From NCBI GenBank assembly GCA_032718475.1, contig JAUCBJ010006395.1, positions 1 through 42,515 of the forward strand: 42,515 bases of DNA, read 5' to 3'. This stretch comes from Nemertoderma westbladi. Lineage: Eukaryota; Xenacoelomorpha; Nemertodermatida; Nemertodermatidae. The notes beneath the pieces are model-generated. The model was not told the origin of the DNA and did no database searches. It saw nothing but the letters and a program-made list of their open reading frames with translations. The first letter of the stretch is position 1. The number at the start of each line of letters is the position of its first letter. A program made the position numbers and the translations under genes. Positions 1-9,980 of this stretch are shown here, in pieces.

Positions 1-86
1 AGGTGGTGGGCAGGTTGAAGGTAGAGGCGCTGCTCCAGTCGATGGAAAAGAGAGAGGCAGTGGTGGGAAAGTACATATGTGTTTAA

Positions 87-905
87 TTCCATTCTAAAAC
101 TAACCTTGCTGTAGATTCCGGACAAGATGACGAAACAGTGAACAGAGCCAATGTTGGGCAAATCAACCTTCCTCAATCTAAGAAAGATTATATTAAGGAG
201 AGTAATTTGAAAGACCAACAGAAGGAATCCAAAGCTACAGGTGAGCAGAAATGTATTCAGTGTACAGGACCACACCCCCTATACAAATTTGAACATTTTC
301 TTGCCATGACACTAGATCAACGAAGAGATTATTGTAAGGTTCAAGGTCTTTGTTATAATTGCTTATCAAATATGCACAGGAAATCCCAATGTAAAAATAA
401 AAATAAATGTCGCAAGTGTGGTCGAAGCCATCATACCATACTTCATAAACTGGAGATGTCAAGTAATGACCAGAAGCACTTTGAAACTAAAGTAAATGCA
501 GTCTCTTCTGATACTGATGATGACAAAATGAATTCAAGTGAATTTGACTCTGAGGGTGAAATGTCGGACTCCTCTTCAATTGTAATCTGTCGTATTCACA
601 GAGGGGGCCAAGTAGTTCGTGAATTTCCAATTCTTACCCTGAAGATCACTGGCGACAAGTCATCTTGCATTGTTCATGCACTTATTGACACTGGCAGTTC
701 ATCTTCATTCCTGGATAGTACAATATTCGACCAGGTATTTTCTGATCACACTGCTGCAAAACTTCGCTTGACAGTTGTCTCTTGGCGTAAGGAAATTAGT
801 ACAGTGGTAGCTAAGGCTAACCTAAGTCCAGCTCTAAGTAGTTTTAATGGACAGACGGCCAAAAATGTAAAGTTTATCCGTATGGAGGAATTAGCTGATT
901 CATCA
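87..905 (+). pseudogene. BEL/Pao-type gag zinc knuckle and aspartic protease fragment
   Basis: A partial retroelement polyprotein. The frame is open from about 87 (stop TAA at 84-86) and has no convincing ATG, so it is the middle of a longer gag-pol. Counting from the GTG at 138, residues 72-103 hold paired Cys-His knuckles (CYNC, then CRKCGRSHHTILH), an RNA-binding feature of gag nucleocapsid. Residues 184-186 are DTG inside ALIDTGSSSSFL, the active-site strand of a retropepsin. This order, knuckle then protease with no RT following, matches the DUF1758-containing gag-pol of BEL/Pao elements. It lies on the opposite strand to the larger BEL/Pao element beginning at 1064 and keeps an intact DTG, so it is a separate copy. 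Its 3' end fuses in frame to the next fragment. The family call is by motif. Confidence 0.7.
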
Positions 906-909
906 TTGG

Positions 910-1063
910 ATTCTTCTCCCCAGCAGCGGCTCCATGGACTGACCACCGAAAAGGGCGCTTCCATCTGGCTCAACACCAAGCCACTCATCCTCCAGGACAC
1001 CCACCTGGACAAGGGTGAATTCAGGGATCCCTGTGCCTCCGTTATGGGTGGATGCCAAGTCAC
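910..1063 (+). pseudogene. N-terminal fragment of retroelement-associated zinc/nuclease-like protein, split by BEL/Pao insertion
   Basis: The translation contains TEKGASIWL, then KGEFRD, followed after a one-base frame change (near 1030) by CLRYGWMPS. This string of motifs is familiar from uncharacterised repeat proteins of cnidarians, amphioxus and other marine invertebrates. In those the same protein continues with a Cys/His zinc motif and a SCP-GG--RHNEIR region. That missing second half is found 14 kb away at 15271-15836. The coding sequence stops exactly at the GTCAC target duplication of the BEL/Pao element, and codon phase is preserved when the two flanks are compared. It is therefore one gene split by an insertion. 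Which retroelement clade the protein belongs to is not settled. Confidence 0.65.
1059..1063. repeat. Left target-site duplication GTCAC of the BEL/Pao element
   Basis: GTCAC sits directly before the TG that opens the LTR at 1064 and recurs at 15271-15275 directly after the closing ACA of the other LTR. Five bases is the usual duplication size for BEL/Pao elements. Confidence 0.75.
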
Positions 1064-1234
1064 TGTGTACGCTAAAACAAGCCGACAACCCGCGACATCG
1101 CGGGGTGTGAACTAAGAGGATTCTTTGTGGGGGTTGGGGGGGGGGGGGGGGGGGGGGGGAAGGGTAAGGTTTATAGAGACACACTTTGGTTAGGATGGGG
1201 ACGTGGGGGACTACAGAGGCGCCAGCGAGATCGG

Positions 1235-2745
1235 CAGATAAGCTTTCTCTTAGCGCAGTGGGTGTTCAAGAGCACCGAATGCAGACTGGACAGACTGATG
1301 AGGTTGTGATTAAGGACATGGGGGGCGGTTGGCGACTCGCCCTCGCATCAGCAGATGATAGTGGCAATGGTGGAATTGGTCTATTGATGAATCCAACTGC
1401 ACATGCAGCATTGGACAAAATAGACCAAATCTCTAACCGCATCATCCGTTGCCACTTCTCATGTTCTGGAAGACTGGCTAAGAAGTTTCCTAAGGTGGTT
1501 CTGATTGTGTGCTACTCTCCAACTAGTGTTGCCCCTGTAGAGGAGGTGGAAAATTTCTACCACAATCTACAAGCAGCTACTGATGGAGTGGATCAGCATG
1601 CATTCTTAACATTCCTGGGGGACTTTAATGCAAGTCTGCATCAATCACCTACATCGCCCTGGGTCTATAGCAATAGTGTTAACCGAAATTCTGTCCATCT
1701 TCAGGATTTTATCTCTGGAAATGGATTGTTTTCGGCTGGAACCCAGTTCAAGAAGCGAACTGGAAAGCTATGGACTCATAGTGGACCCAGTGGTCACAAG
1801 TCCCAGATAGACCATATTCTGTTTCGTAGGAAATACAGGAGCTCTATACAAGACTGTAATGCATTTACACTTCGACCCTTCTCCAGTGACCACCGCCTTA
1901 TTGTGGCCAAGGTAAGACTCAGTCTGCGTGCTAGCAGAACAACGAAATCTGCCTTGCCGCGGCATGACTGGTCTTCTCTGTTGCAACAGCCAAGTGTGAG
2001 ATCCAGCTTCACACTACAGCTGAGTAACAGGTATGAGGCTCTTGCCTCTGAGGCGGCAGATCACTGTGAGGGCTATACTGCCTTTACAGAAGCAGTTAAG
2101 TTAGCAGCTGCAGAAACAGTTCCTGTATACCCTCGAAACAGGAAAAGGGCCCCCTGGACTGACAACAAAATTCAAAAGTGCCGAAACGACCTTCATAAGG
2201 CGCAGAAAGAGTCCCGACTCAAACAGACTTTAGCGGCCAAGAATGCAGTTAAGGCTGCATCTAGGTCCCTGAACAGGCAATACTCTGTTAATCTACAGGA
2301 GCTAATAAACCAACAGGTTGATGCCATCAATGATGCTGACGACAGCAGGCAATCATCCCAGGCATGGAAATCGATCAATCTGCTTACTGGGCGGAAAAGC
2401 CAACCAACCACCAAGGTTAAGGCTGAATCACCAGCCGATCGCCTCAATGGTTGGAAAGCCCACTTTGAAAAGCTCCTCAATAATGACAGGGTATTGCCAG
2501 ATAACTTTATAGAAGTAAAAGTGTCTGAGTCTGTACTCCCAGATATTCCCATTGGCGATATCTCCTTTGCAGAAGTGAAGGCTGCTGCAAAGAGCATTAA
2601 GACCAATCGTGCCAGTGGAGTAGATGGTGTTCCCCCTGAGGTCTTTAAAATACCTGAGTGTTTAAAGCTCATCTATCCCATCATAGTAGACATGTATCGA
2701 ACAACAAATCGAACAACAAGAGTCCCACAAGAAATGAAAACAAAT
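1235..2745 (+). pseudogene. LINE endonuclease domain and start of reverse transcriptase
   Basis: Encodes the exonuclease-endonuclease-phosphatase fold used by LINEs to nick target DNA, minus its first strands. Visible landmarks: VGVQEHRM near the start (the E of the QE motif), GIGLL, LGDFNA (catalytic D and N), SQIDHILFRRKY and SSDHRLIVA (the terminal SDH catalytic motif). After a basic linker, KTNRASGVDGVPPEVFK opens the RT fingers. The frame ends at TAG 2746-2748, inside the RT, where homologous sequence continues, so this is a nonsense lesion. An ATG lies upstream in the LTR but is not a LINE start. The N-terminal catalytic Asn is lost by 5' truncation. Confidence 0.82.
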
Positions 2746-3990
2746 TAGTTGGTACAAGTTCCCAAGAAGGGCAACCTAACACTCTATGGTTCTTTTCGGG
2801 CAATCTCATTGATCTCGATTGCTGCAAAGCTATACAATAGGATTCTATTAAATCGCATCAGGGATCCCATTGAGAGACTGCTCCGTGGAAATCAGAATGG
2901 GTTCCGTAAAGGTCGTGGGACCATGGAGCCCATTTTGGCACTTAGAAGGATAATTGAAGAATTATCAAAAAAGAAAGACAGGCATATCTGGCTGTTATCT
3001 TTGTTGACTTCTTCAAGTGCTTTGATTCAGTCTCTCGCTCACGTATGTTCAGCATACTTTCATTATATGGGATTCCTGATGAAATTATTGCAGCAATCAG
3101 ATCAGTATACGATGGTTCGACAACATTTGTGTCTACTGTTGACGGTAACACAGAACCATTTGAAGTGTTATGGGGCGTCCTCCAAGGAGACACACTTGCA
3201 CCATTCTTGTTCATTATTGTGGTTGACTATGTTCTACGCATGTCCTTAGATCATCATAATGATGATGGGGTGATGATAACTCCACCTACTGGCTCCAGAA
3301 GTCGAGGAAAACCTGCCAAGTAGCTAACTGATCTAGACTTTGCTGATGACTTAGGAGTACTCTCAGAATCATTAGAGGGAGCCCAACGGCTTCTCAGCTC
3401 ATTAGAACATGCTGCTTCTAGTGTTGGTCTTTTTATTAACTCCAGAAAGACCAAAATTTTGACAGTTAACTTTGAAAGTCCTCAGCAAGTCTCTGATCGG
3501 ATGAGCATAAGCTCAAAAGATGGTATGCTTGAGCATGTGGACGACTTCTGTTACCTGGGATCATGGATCCGGAAGTCAGGTGAGGACCTTCGAATACGTA
3601 AGGGAAAGGCATGGGCAGCCTTGAATAGGCTTTCCAGGATTTGGAAGTCACCGAGAATTAATCGGAAACTTAAGGTCCGATTATTTAGAGCAGCAGTAGT
3701 TCCAGTACTCCTCTACGGGAGTCCATGCTGGGCTCTAACTGCTGAGGACACCAAATCTCTGGATGGCACATTCACAAGAATGCTACGCCGGGTTCATTGT
3801 GTCAAGTACAATGCACACATCTCCAACCAGACACTATATAACATTGGATGTGTCTCATTGGTTCCCCCAAGCTTGACACTAGAACAAAATCGCCTCCGCT
3901 TTGCAGGACATTGCTTTCGCCGTGAGGACCAGCCAGGAAGGCCAGGACACTGGCCTTAAAGATGCGGATGATCTAGCAAATGTCATGGGT
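2746..3990 (+). pseudogene. LINE reverse transcriptase palm/thumb and C-terminal domain
   Basis: Continues the RT across three frames. Landmarks in order: FRAISLISIAAKLYNRIL, QNGFRKGRGT (finger/palm), FVDFFKCFDSV in a shifted frame near 2998-3030 (motif A Asp), GVLQGDTLAPFLF (motif B, from about 3173), LDFADDLGVLS after a stop at 3321-3323 (motif C, FADD), then YLGSWI and YGSPCWALT of the C-terminal region to about 3959. Compared with the second copy at 31087-31507, about 95 bp are deleted near 3935. The protein would copy LINE RNA at the nicked target. It is not functional here because of stops at 2746 and 3321 and the frameshifts. Confidence 0.8.
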
Positions 3991-4235
3991 GATAGGGAGT
4001 TGTGGCGGTGCAATTTTGTTGACAAGCCGGCACAGCATTCCTAAAAATGCAGCTGCAATGCAGCATGCCGATACTACTAGTAGTAGTAGTAGTAGCGAGA
4101 TCGGCCGACAACAAAGGTAGGGCCGTTAGCTGACAGTATCTGACAGAGTGGTAGGGATGTAGATAAAATAAATAAGGTGTGGCAATAAAATAAAGTTATA
4201 AAAAGATAAGGTTATAAAAACAATCATATAAAGTT

Positions 4236-5456
4236 ATGTGGGGCGAGCCACGAAGTGAGTGAGCCTTAGCGTAGGGGTACCATTAATCAACCTGTCGTTC
4301 TGTCGCGTTTTTTTTCAGTATTTTATTTTAAACGTTAATAACTCGGCCAATCCTTGATGAAATCTATCCAAACTTGGTTCACATGTTGTTTGGCAAAAGT
4401 TTGAAAATTTTCCAAGTAGAATTTGCGTGGGGCCTTCGTGCAGCATCAGTGTAACTGTTATTGCAGTTATAATAAATTTATTTATCCAAATTTAAAATGC
4501 GTTAAATTATTATTACTGTAGGATAAATCAGCTGGGTTTCTGACAAATTTTGCAATACATACATTTCCAATCTGCATGTACCATGTGTACCGGTACTGTC
4601 AGGCTGTACTCAATCCCTGAATCGAGAATCCTGCAATCAGTCAATACTGCAATACTGGTCAGCCGGTACCATACACTGCAGACATGCCATATCATGTAAT
4701 CTAATTAAACATGGCCCCGGAAACCCTTGCGGTGATTATAGTTTAGGCCTAATTAGCCCAGTACCGGCACCGGTAATAATAATATAATAGTTTAGATAGT
4801 TACCGCTAATCATTCAGTCATTGCTGCATTGGCACGGTACACCGTATTGCTGTACTGCCGTTGTAGTGCGCACCGTAGGTACCACCCTACTACCGGTACC
4901 GACTGACCGTTGGCAACTAGCACTTCAGCACTTTCACAGCAACAGCACTACCGGCGATATACAGGTTGGAATTTATGTAGAGTTTGCTCAACAGTACAGA
5001 TATAAAATAGTTATCTAAATTATATATATTACTATTGACAAGTATTGAAATATATACCGTTATTCGTGTTATCAGTATTTGCAACATCTGACATTGAAGA
5101 GGTGAGAGAAGATGAATACCGGCACTCAACAAAACCAACGCTTATCACAGGTCGGTATGGTTACCTCGAAACTGTCCGCGACTGTCCACTCGAATACAAC
5201 TTTAAAACACAAACGCCAACAATAAACTGAAAGCGAATCGAACGTCTTCAGAAGAATCTGTCATTGGGACGAAGAAATGGAAGCCGAAACCACGGGAATG
5301 GACCACAGCTAAGATTGAATGCTCCCATTGTCAGAGCTCTTGGACCGAAATTGAAACACCAATTGCCGATGGGCTTGATCTCTCAAACCAAAACTTCCTC
5401 TGCGGGGTTTGCGCGGCAGTAAAGATTGATAGTCTGGAAGCTGGCATACCACTAGA
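4236..5456. other. LTR segment with no counterpart in the partner LTR
   Basis: This 1.2-kb block replaces an unrelated 621-bp block (12122-12742) of the other LTR. It opens with GGGGCGAGCCACGAAG, a string also present inverted at about 28900-28916, so a dispersed repeat terminus is likely. It is rich in ACCGGTA palindromes. It ends in a direct repeat, TACCACTAGAAA, twice at about 5446-5469, before alignment resumes. The right part encodes the small Cys-pair frame described separately. Either an insertion-with-deletion or recombination between LTR variants could explain it. Confidence 0.55.
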
Positions 5457-5520
5457 AATACCACTAGAAACTCACCAAACATTAAATCAAATATTCCCTA
5501 ATAAATACATATTCTATTAA
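5206..5520 (+). CDS. Short open frame with two Cys pairs, possible exon fragment
   Basis: Open for 104 codons between stops at 5203 and 5518, without an ATG. The middle reads IECSHCQSSWTEIE and later FLCGVCAAVK, giving a C-x2-C ... C-x2-C zinc-ribbon-like spacing. It is preceded by a basic stretch KKWKPKPREWTTAK. This looks like the N-terminal zinc finger of a transposable-element ORF or a captured exon, but I do not recognise the family. It lies in the LTR block not shared with the partner LTR, and its last 20 codons run into shared LTR sequence. An accidental open frame cannot be excluded. Confidence 0.3.
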   Translation, partial: NTNANNKLKANRTSSEESVIGTKKWKPKPREWTTAKIECSHCQSSWTEIETPIADGLDLSNQNFLCGVCAAVKIDSLEAGIPLEIPLETHQTLNQIFPNKYIFY

Positions 5521-5716
5521 ATACATTTAACTTTAGCATAAATAAATATAATAAACCAATGTAAGATACTTTATGGAGATAATTCAACTAAATAATCAAC
5601 AATATTAACATAAAAATATGATGCCTAAATCACTATAATATTATCAAATAAATTAATGCAAGATAATATGACGTTACGCAATTCACAAACGTTCTATATA
5701 AGCTCCAGTCGCGACA

Positions 5717-5988
5717 GTCCCCCCGTCAATATGACTCCCTGACTGCCTCGAGCAGGCAGATCCTTGCGACTGGAGTAAACTTCCCTTAGCCCGCCAGAGG
5801 GGGCGGATGTCCGTCTACTGAATGATAACGGCGCTCCCGCTCCTGGATGCCGGTTCCCCACTACCGACACATTCGCGGCTTAAGTGGGTCGATCCGGGCG
5901 ATGGGTGCCTATCATCCAGTTTCGTGCGAGTTCCACCCCTCCCCCCCCCCTCAACATGAGTCCTCCACTGCCTTGAGCAGGCAGATTT
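5717..5988 (-). other. Region before the 3' LTR: polypurine tract and duplicated hairpin
   Basis: In element orientation GGGGGGAC directly precedes the LTR (plus strand 5717-5724), the expected place for the plus-strand-priming polypurine tract. A 33-bp block beginning GACTGCCT at 5739 and containing the hairpin CTGCCTCGAGCAGGCAG recurs near 5964 with few changes. A second long purine run (CCCCTCCCCCCCCCC on the plus strand, 5936-5950) lies beside the second hairpin. This suggests a duplicated 3' end of the internal region. No coding signal was seen. Confidence 0.5.
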
Positions 5989-6570
5989 TTACGACTGGCC
6001 TCTCATAAACTCTCTTGTGAGTTCGAACTTCTCGCTGCTCGGACACGCCCATCCTTCCTGTAGAGCAGTCTCCTGATCCGCCCCAGGACATATTGGTTCC
6101 GCAGCGAGTTCTCGCCCATGACCTGCACTAAGTCCCCTTTTCTCAAGTTTCGGACCTCCCGCTGCCACTTCGCGCAGCACGAGAACGTCGGGAGGTACTC
6201 CCGGATCCAACGCTCCCAGAACCTGTCGGCGATGCGCCTGGACCTGCCGCCAACGTTTCTTCAATAGGAGATCTTTGGAAGTAAAATCCCCTGGACAGAC
6301 GTGGACGTAACGGTGTCCCATGAGGAAGTGTGCTGGCATCAGGGCCTCTAAGTCATCGCTCATGGGTGTCAATGGGTGATTATTAAGGAACAGCGCGCAT
6401 CGTGAGCCATGTAAAGAAAGAGGCATCCGTACCTCTTTAACGTCGACCGTCCCTGGATAACCGGAATGGGCCCCCAGTAATCCACCCCACAATGATGGAA
6501 CGGGGGTGTATGGCTATCGATACGCCCCCGTGGCAGCGCGGCCATCAACGGAACCTCGGGTTTACGCGTC
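5989..6570 (-). pseudogene. BEL/Pao integrase core remnant and DUF5641-like tail
   Basis: The minus-strand translation in two frames begins after the H2C2 domain with [13 protein letters not shown], the first catalytic Asp region of the integrase core, followed by KRYGCLF. It then jumps to [20 protein letters not shown], which in intact BEL/Pao integrases comes after the third catalytic residue. The intervening core, with the second Asp and the Glu, is missing, a loss of roughly 400 bp. Downstream are LLLKKRWRQVQAHR and a region resembling DUF5641, ending near 5989. Integrase joins element DNA to the host chromosome; this copy cannot. Confident by motif order. Confidence 0.75.
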
Positions 6571-6572
6571 CA

Positions 6573-6809
6573 TCACTGTCGACATGGTATGCAACTGTGA
6601 ATTATCTTCCGCACAGCAGAACGTCCCTTCGTCACCCAATACTTCTCCTGCACAGCCGCCAGGAGCTGATTCCCGCCCCCGTGTCCCATCCGAAGGTGCA
6701 AATCCCAGACAACCAGCCGCGCCAACGGGCTATCATGGCGCAGTATAGCGGGATGCTTCGCATGGAATGGGATCGAGGCGGTTGTACACAAACCGCAGCA
6801 TCCACGCAA
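6573..6809 (-). pseudogene. BEL/Pao integrase zinc-binding (H2C2) domain
   Basis: The translation shows HPAILRHDSPLARLVV, then LHLRMGHGGGNQLLAAVQEKYW, then IIHSCIPCR. Together these give the His-His-Cys-Cys zinc-binding set of the integrase N-terminal domain (integrase_H2C2), which organises integrase multimers on the element ends. It follows RNase H by about 90 bp and precedes the broken core, as in other BEL/Pao pol genes. The frame differs from its neighbours, so the polyprotein is frameshifted on both sides. Confidence 0.75.
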
Positions 6810-6899
6810 GACGCCTCACTACTGCAGAATAAATTGAGAATCGTTTCAGTTCTATCAGCGGCTTCACAACGCGAGTCACAAGGACAGACCCGCCACGCT

Positions 6900-8567
6900 T
6901 CAACTCGGGATCATCGTCGGAAAGTTCTGGAATCTCCGACCCCGCCGGCCAGGCATCACCCTGCAGGAACGCAGGCCCCTGAAACCAACGACTTTCAGCT
7001 CGTAAGTCCTCACACGCAGGCCACGCATCCCATCATCCGCGGGGTTCAACACCCCCGGAACGTGTCTCCACTGGACCGCCGTCGATTCCTCCGTGATCTC
7101 AGCGATCCGCGAGGCCACGAATGGCAGTAACCGCCGCGAATGGTTCCGGATGTAGGCGATAACCGTCGTGGAGTCAGACCAGTAGAATGCGCCATCGAGT
7201 TCTAACCCAACTTCAGTTTGAACAGTACGAGAGAGTCGCACAGCTAATACAGCCCCTTGCAGCTCCAACCGAACGATAGTTAGCTGTTTAATTGGCGCCA
7301 ACCGCCCCTTGCCCATCACGAATGCGCACGCCACAATCCCACTCTCGTAGACCATACGCAGGTACGCCACCGCAGCGAACCCTGCTTCTGATGCATCGCA
7401 GAAGAGGTGCAGTTGCCTAGCAACCAGCATGTCCCCCAGTCCGTAACTTCGAGGAATCCTCAGGCTCGAGATCCCTCTCATCGCAACTCGCCACTGCTCG
7501 AACTCCTCCTGTAGTTCATCGGGAACCAGTGTATCCCATCCGCACTTCAGTATCCACAGTTTCTGTAGTATCAACTTGGCGAAGAACATCACTGGAAGAA
7601 TGAACCCAAGTGGATCGAACACGGAATACAACACAGAGAGCATCTCGTGTTTGGTAGTTGCTTCCTCCACCTCGGGGAAACTGAAAGCGATTTCGTCGAC
7701 TTCCGTATCCCAACGCACCCCCAGAGTCTGAACCACAGGGAGGGTTCCTACTTCAAGATCGAGCGAGGAATCCACCCGCTCCGCCGGAGGTATCGACCGC
7801 AAAACCTCCCGCGAGTTACTCGACCACTTCGTCAGACGGAAGCTGCCAGCTGCCAAAGTACCGATAAGTTCACCGATAAGTTTCTTTGCATCCTTGACCC
7901 CGTGTACAGAGTCAACGAGATCGTCGGAGTAGAAAGAGTTCTTCACCGCACGTGCAACCTCCGGAGGGCAACCCGGTTCCTCCGCGCACGTCGTCATCGC
8001 ATCGATCGCACATGCCTGCGAACTGATGACCCCAAACACATGCAACGTCATCTGGTACGTGATTGGCGGACCCTGTTCCGCATTGTCCCGCCATAGGAAT
8101 CGAAGCGACCGCTGATCCTGAACCAGGACTTTCACCCAGAGGTACATCGCCTTCATATCCACCGTGAAGGCAATGAATGGCATAGCGATGGAACCAGACT
8201 AGAACGCCAACTATTGAGTTCAATACAGCCAGCCAGAATAGAGTTTGCTGTTCAATGAGACGCCACGGTACACCGCTGCTGCATCGAAGACGACTCGAAC
8301 CTTCCCGGGCTTGTTTGGGTCCTGCACCCCGTGGTGAGGCAGGTAGTTGTCCCGCGTGTTGGGATTCCGCAACTCCTCCTCCATCGCCCGACGTGTGTAC
8401 CCGTTCTCGAAGTAAGAGTTAATAGTTTCTCGGTACATATTTTCCAACTCGGGATCTTTTCCCAACTTCCTCTCCAGAGATAACAGCCTGACGAAACGCG
8501 CCAGCCCGGTTGCCAGGGAACCTAGGAGGATCCTCAATCCACAGCATCGCAACTTCGAAGCTTCCAT
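6900..8567 (-). pseudogene. BEL/Pao reverse transcriptase and RNase H
   Basis: RT begins near 8567. YLPHHGV and KPGKVRVVFDAAA (finger domain of BEL/Pao RT) are followed by SLNSKL. Two frameshifts near 8220 and 8175 follow, with a short stretch LNSIVGVLVWFHRY read in another frame. FTVDMKAMYLWVKV carries the motif A Asp, VFGVISSQACAIDA is motif B, and FYSDDLVDSV is the catalytic YxDD of motif C. A connection domain leads to RNase H with LHLFCDASEAGFAAVAY (first Asp), VRLELQGAVLA (Glu) and FYWSDSTTVIAYI (Asp). RT copies element RNA and RNase H removes the template. The active residues are mostly present, but the frameshifts and the displaced integrase frame make it non-functional. Confidence 0.85.
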
Positions 8568-8590
8568 CCTCCAGTCGATTCTTCCCTTCC

Positions 8591-9240
8591 TTATTCAGTT
8601 GGATTGCCTTCCGATCGATCATCTTGAGACGTCGGTCTCTGTATGTCAACCGAGACTCCGAAGCACTCCGTCGTCCAGAAACGTTGCAACTGTTGGGACA
8701 CTTGTTCCTCCATACCATCCTTACACAACAGGTTCACCTTCCATTTTCGCTCCACCCTATTCTCATCTGTTTGGCCACCCAGAGTCACTGGACCATACAC
8801 AGACAACCCGAACACTGAACGCACTGCATAGGGCTGACTCTTACGACCAAGCACTGACTCCCTGCTCTCCACCAATGCTGGGTCCCTTGCTCCCAACAGA
8901 ACTGTCACCTTTGAATAGTCGATCCCCTCGGGCAACGGCAGATCCGCTAAATACAGATACCTCTCCTTCACACTTGCCATGCTCAACCTCAGGGATGACA
9001 TATTAATTTTCGGGATAGTCCACGCCTCGTCCACCTGGTAGACCCTCGACCCATCACACACCCCAACCGAGAATGACACCAACATGGCGGGCCTAGCACT
9101 CCCGTCATGTTCCACCGACCCAATCGTCAGCTCCTCAGTAGGTCCATGTAAACCCAATCGCTCTGCCAACCCATCCTCGACCAGAGTCAACTCACTGCAT
9201 GGATCCAACACTGCGTATGTATCCTCAACTCAGCCATCTA
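8591..9240 (-). pseudogene. BEL/Pao DUF1758-like aspartic protease region
   Basis: The frame TYAVLDPCSELTLVEDGLAERLGL continues upstream of the first Met codon at 9211 and resembles DUF1758, the BEL/Pao protease. The residue triplet at the active site is DPC where functional retropepsins have D-S/T-G, so catalysis is doubtful. The following VSFSVGV, IPKIN and VTVLLGARDP (beta strands plus flap-like region) and a C-terminal AVRSVFGLSVYGPV with GW-like spacing fit the same family. It lies between the zinc knuckle and RT. It would normally release gag and pol proteins from the precursor. Confidence 0.72.
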
Positions 9241-9319
9241 CGCTATACATCCGCACCGACACAACTCGTAATAATACTACCTCTCGGGCCCTGTCACTCA
9301 GCTGCAAACTCAATACTGC

Positions 9320-9604
9320 TCAACTCACCCCTACCTTCTCTGATCCACCCATCGACTGTACCGATACAACTCCCAACTCGTTTCTCTCGCGCAGGGCAAC
9401 TCTACCCTGACTCACTGCACTCCGCTCAGCTATACGCCCAACTTCTGGAATCAATGCCCAATGCAGTAATGTACTGTGCTTCTTACTACACTTTTGGGCA
9501 TTAAACCTCCACAGGCTGTTACACTTGTCCACTTGTCCTGGACCTAGGCAATTTGTGCATAACTGCTTCTCTGTAACGGTAGCTAACCTTTCCTTGTGCT
9601 TCAA
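9320..9604 (-). pseudogene. BEL/Pao gag zinc knuckle
   Basis: QLCTNCLGPGQVDKC, then QKCSKKHSTLLHW, give the paired Cys/His knuckles found at the gag/protease junction of BEL/Pao polyproteins (compare CYNC and HHTILH in the separate fragment at 87-905). It would act as the nucleocapsid RNA-binding segment. The first knuckle lacks a clear His. The next domain upstream in the element is separated by stops. Confidence 0.65.
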
Positions 9605-9679
9605 TGCCTTGTACTCACTACACTAAAACACTGTATATGTACCACCGCAATAAGCACAGACAATCAACTCTTGGTTCTG

Positions 9680-9967
9680 CTACCGGTACCTTCGTACCTG
9701 TACCCTTTTCACTCTCAGACGTCCTGTCCTGCATACCTGATTACTGGAAGGCCTACCAGTACCGATACTCTCAGCCGCACTGTCCATCTGCATACTGGAT
9801 TTAAACACCGAAGCATTCCTGCGATTGAAGTCACCACCTTTCTTCCCACTACTAGCGCCATATTTCTCCCCCTCTTTACTATAGCCCGACGTGACTTCAG
9901 ATAATTCAATAGTGCTGGGTTCAAACGATGCCTTGACTCGCCTTCTCAACCAACTCTCCATACTCAT
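9680..9967 (-). pseudogene. BEL/Pao gag linker, no domain recognised
   Basis: Low-complexity, charged sequence (SESWLRRRVKASFE early, Ser/Arg-rich later) lying between the DUF1759-like domain and the zinc knuckle. Its start resembles the conserved end of gag in this family, where a few aromatic residues precede the linker. No enzymatic motif seen. Confidence 0.45.
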
Positions 9968-9980
9968 AAGTGAAGGCTCA

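Larger units (their letters stand above)
1235..4095 (+). mobile_element. 5'-truncated LINE with (TAG)6 tail inserted in the LTR
   Basis: A non-LTR retrotransposon copy: partial apurinic-type endonuclease, reverse transcriptase, then a short tandem TAG tail at 4078-4095. The 9-bp sequence CGAGATCGG occurs at 1226-1234 and again at 4096-4104 (11 bp if the ambiguous AG is counted). The unbroken site is present once in the other LTR at 11982-11990, which proves the boundaries. The copy starts within the endonuclease, as expected for incomplete reverse transcription. It has at least one in-frame stop and several frameshifts. A short tandem-repeat tail instead of poly(A) points to an RTE/L2-like group, but the clade is a guess. 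Confidence 0.88.
1064..5716 (-). repeat. 3' LTR of the BEL/Pao element (left copy), interrupted by a LINE
   Basis: Begins TGTGTACGCTAAAAC and ends GTCGCGACA on the plus strand. Blocks 1064-1234, 4096-4235 and 5457-5716 align with the other LTR. Block 4236-5456 does not: 1221 bp here against 621 bp unrelated in the right LTR. A G homopolymer of about 21 bases lies at 1138-1159. A TATA-like run (TCTATATAAG, 5694-5703) lies near the plus-strand right end; in element orientation it is close to the LTR start. Confidence 0.85.

Noticed and set aside
1127-1309. Gly-rich open frame through the G tract
   Set aside because: Produced by the G homopolymer and LTR sequence; no homologous content.
6492-7130. 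Long plus-strand frames opposite the BEL/Pao pol (also 7647-8096, 8599-9006 and 11010-11888)
   Set aside because: They are antisense shadows; the minus strand carries recognisable RT, protease and gag motifs.
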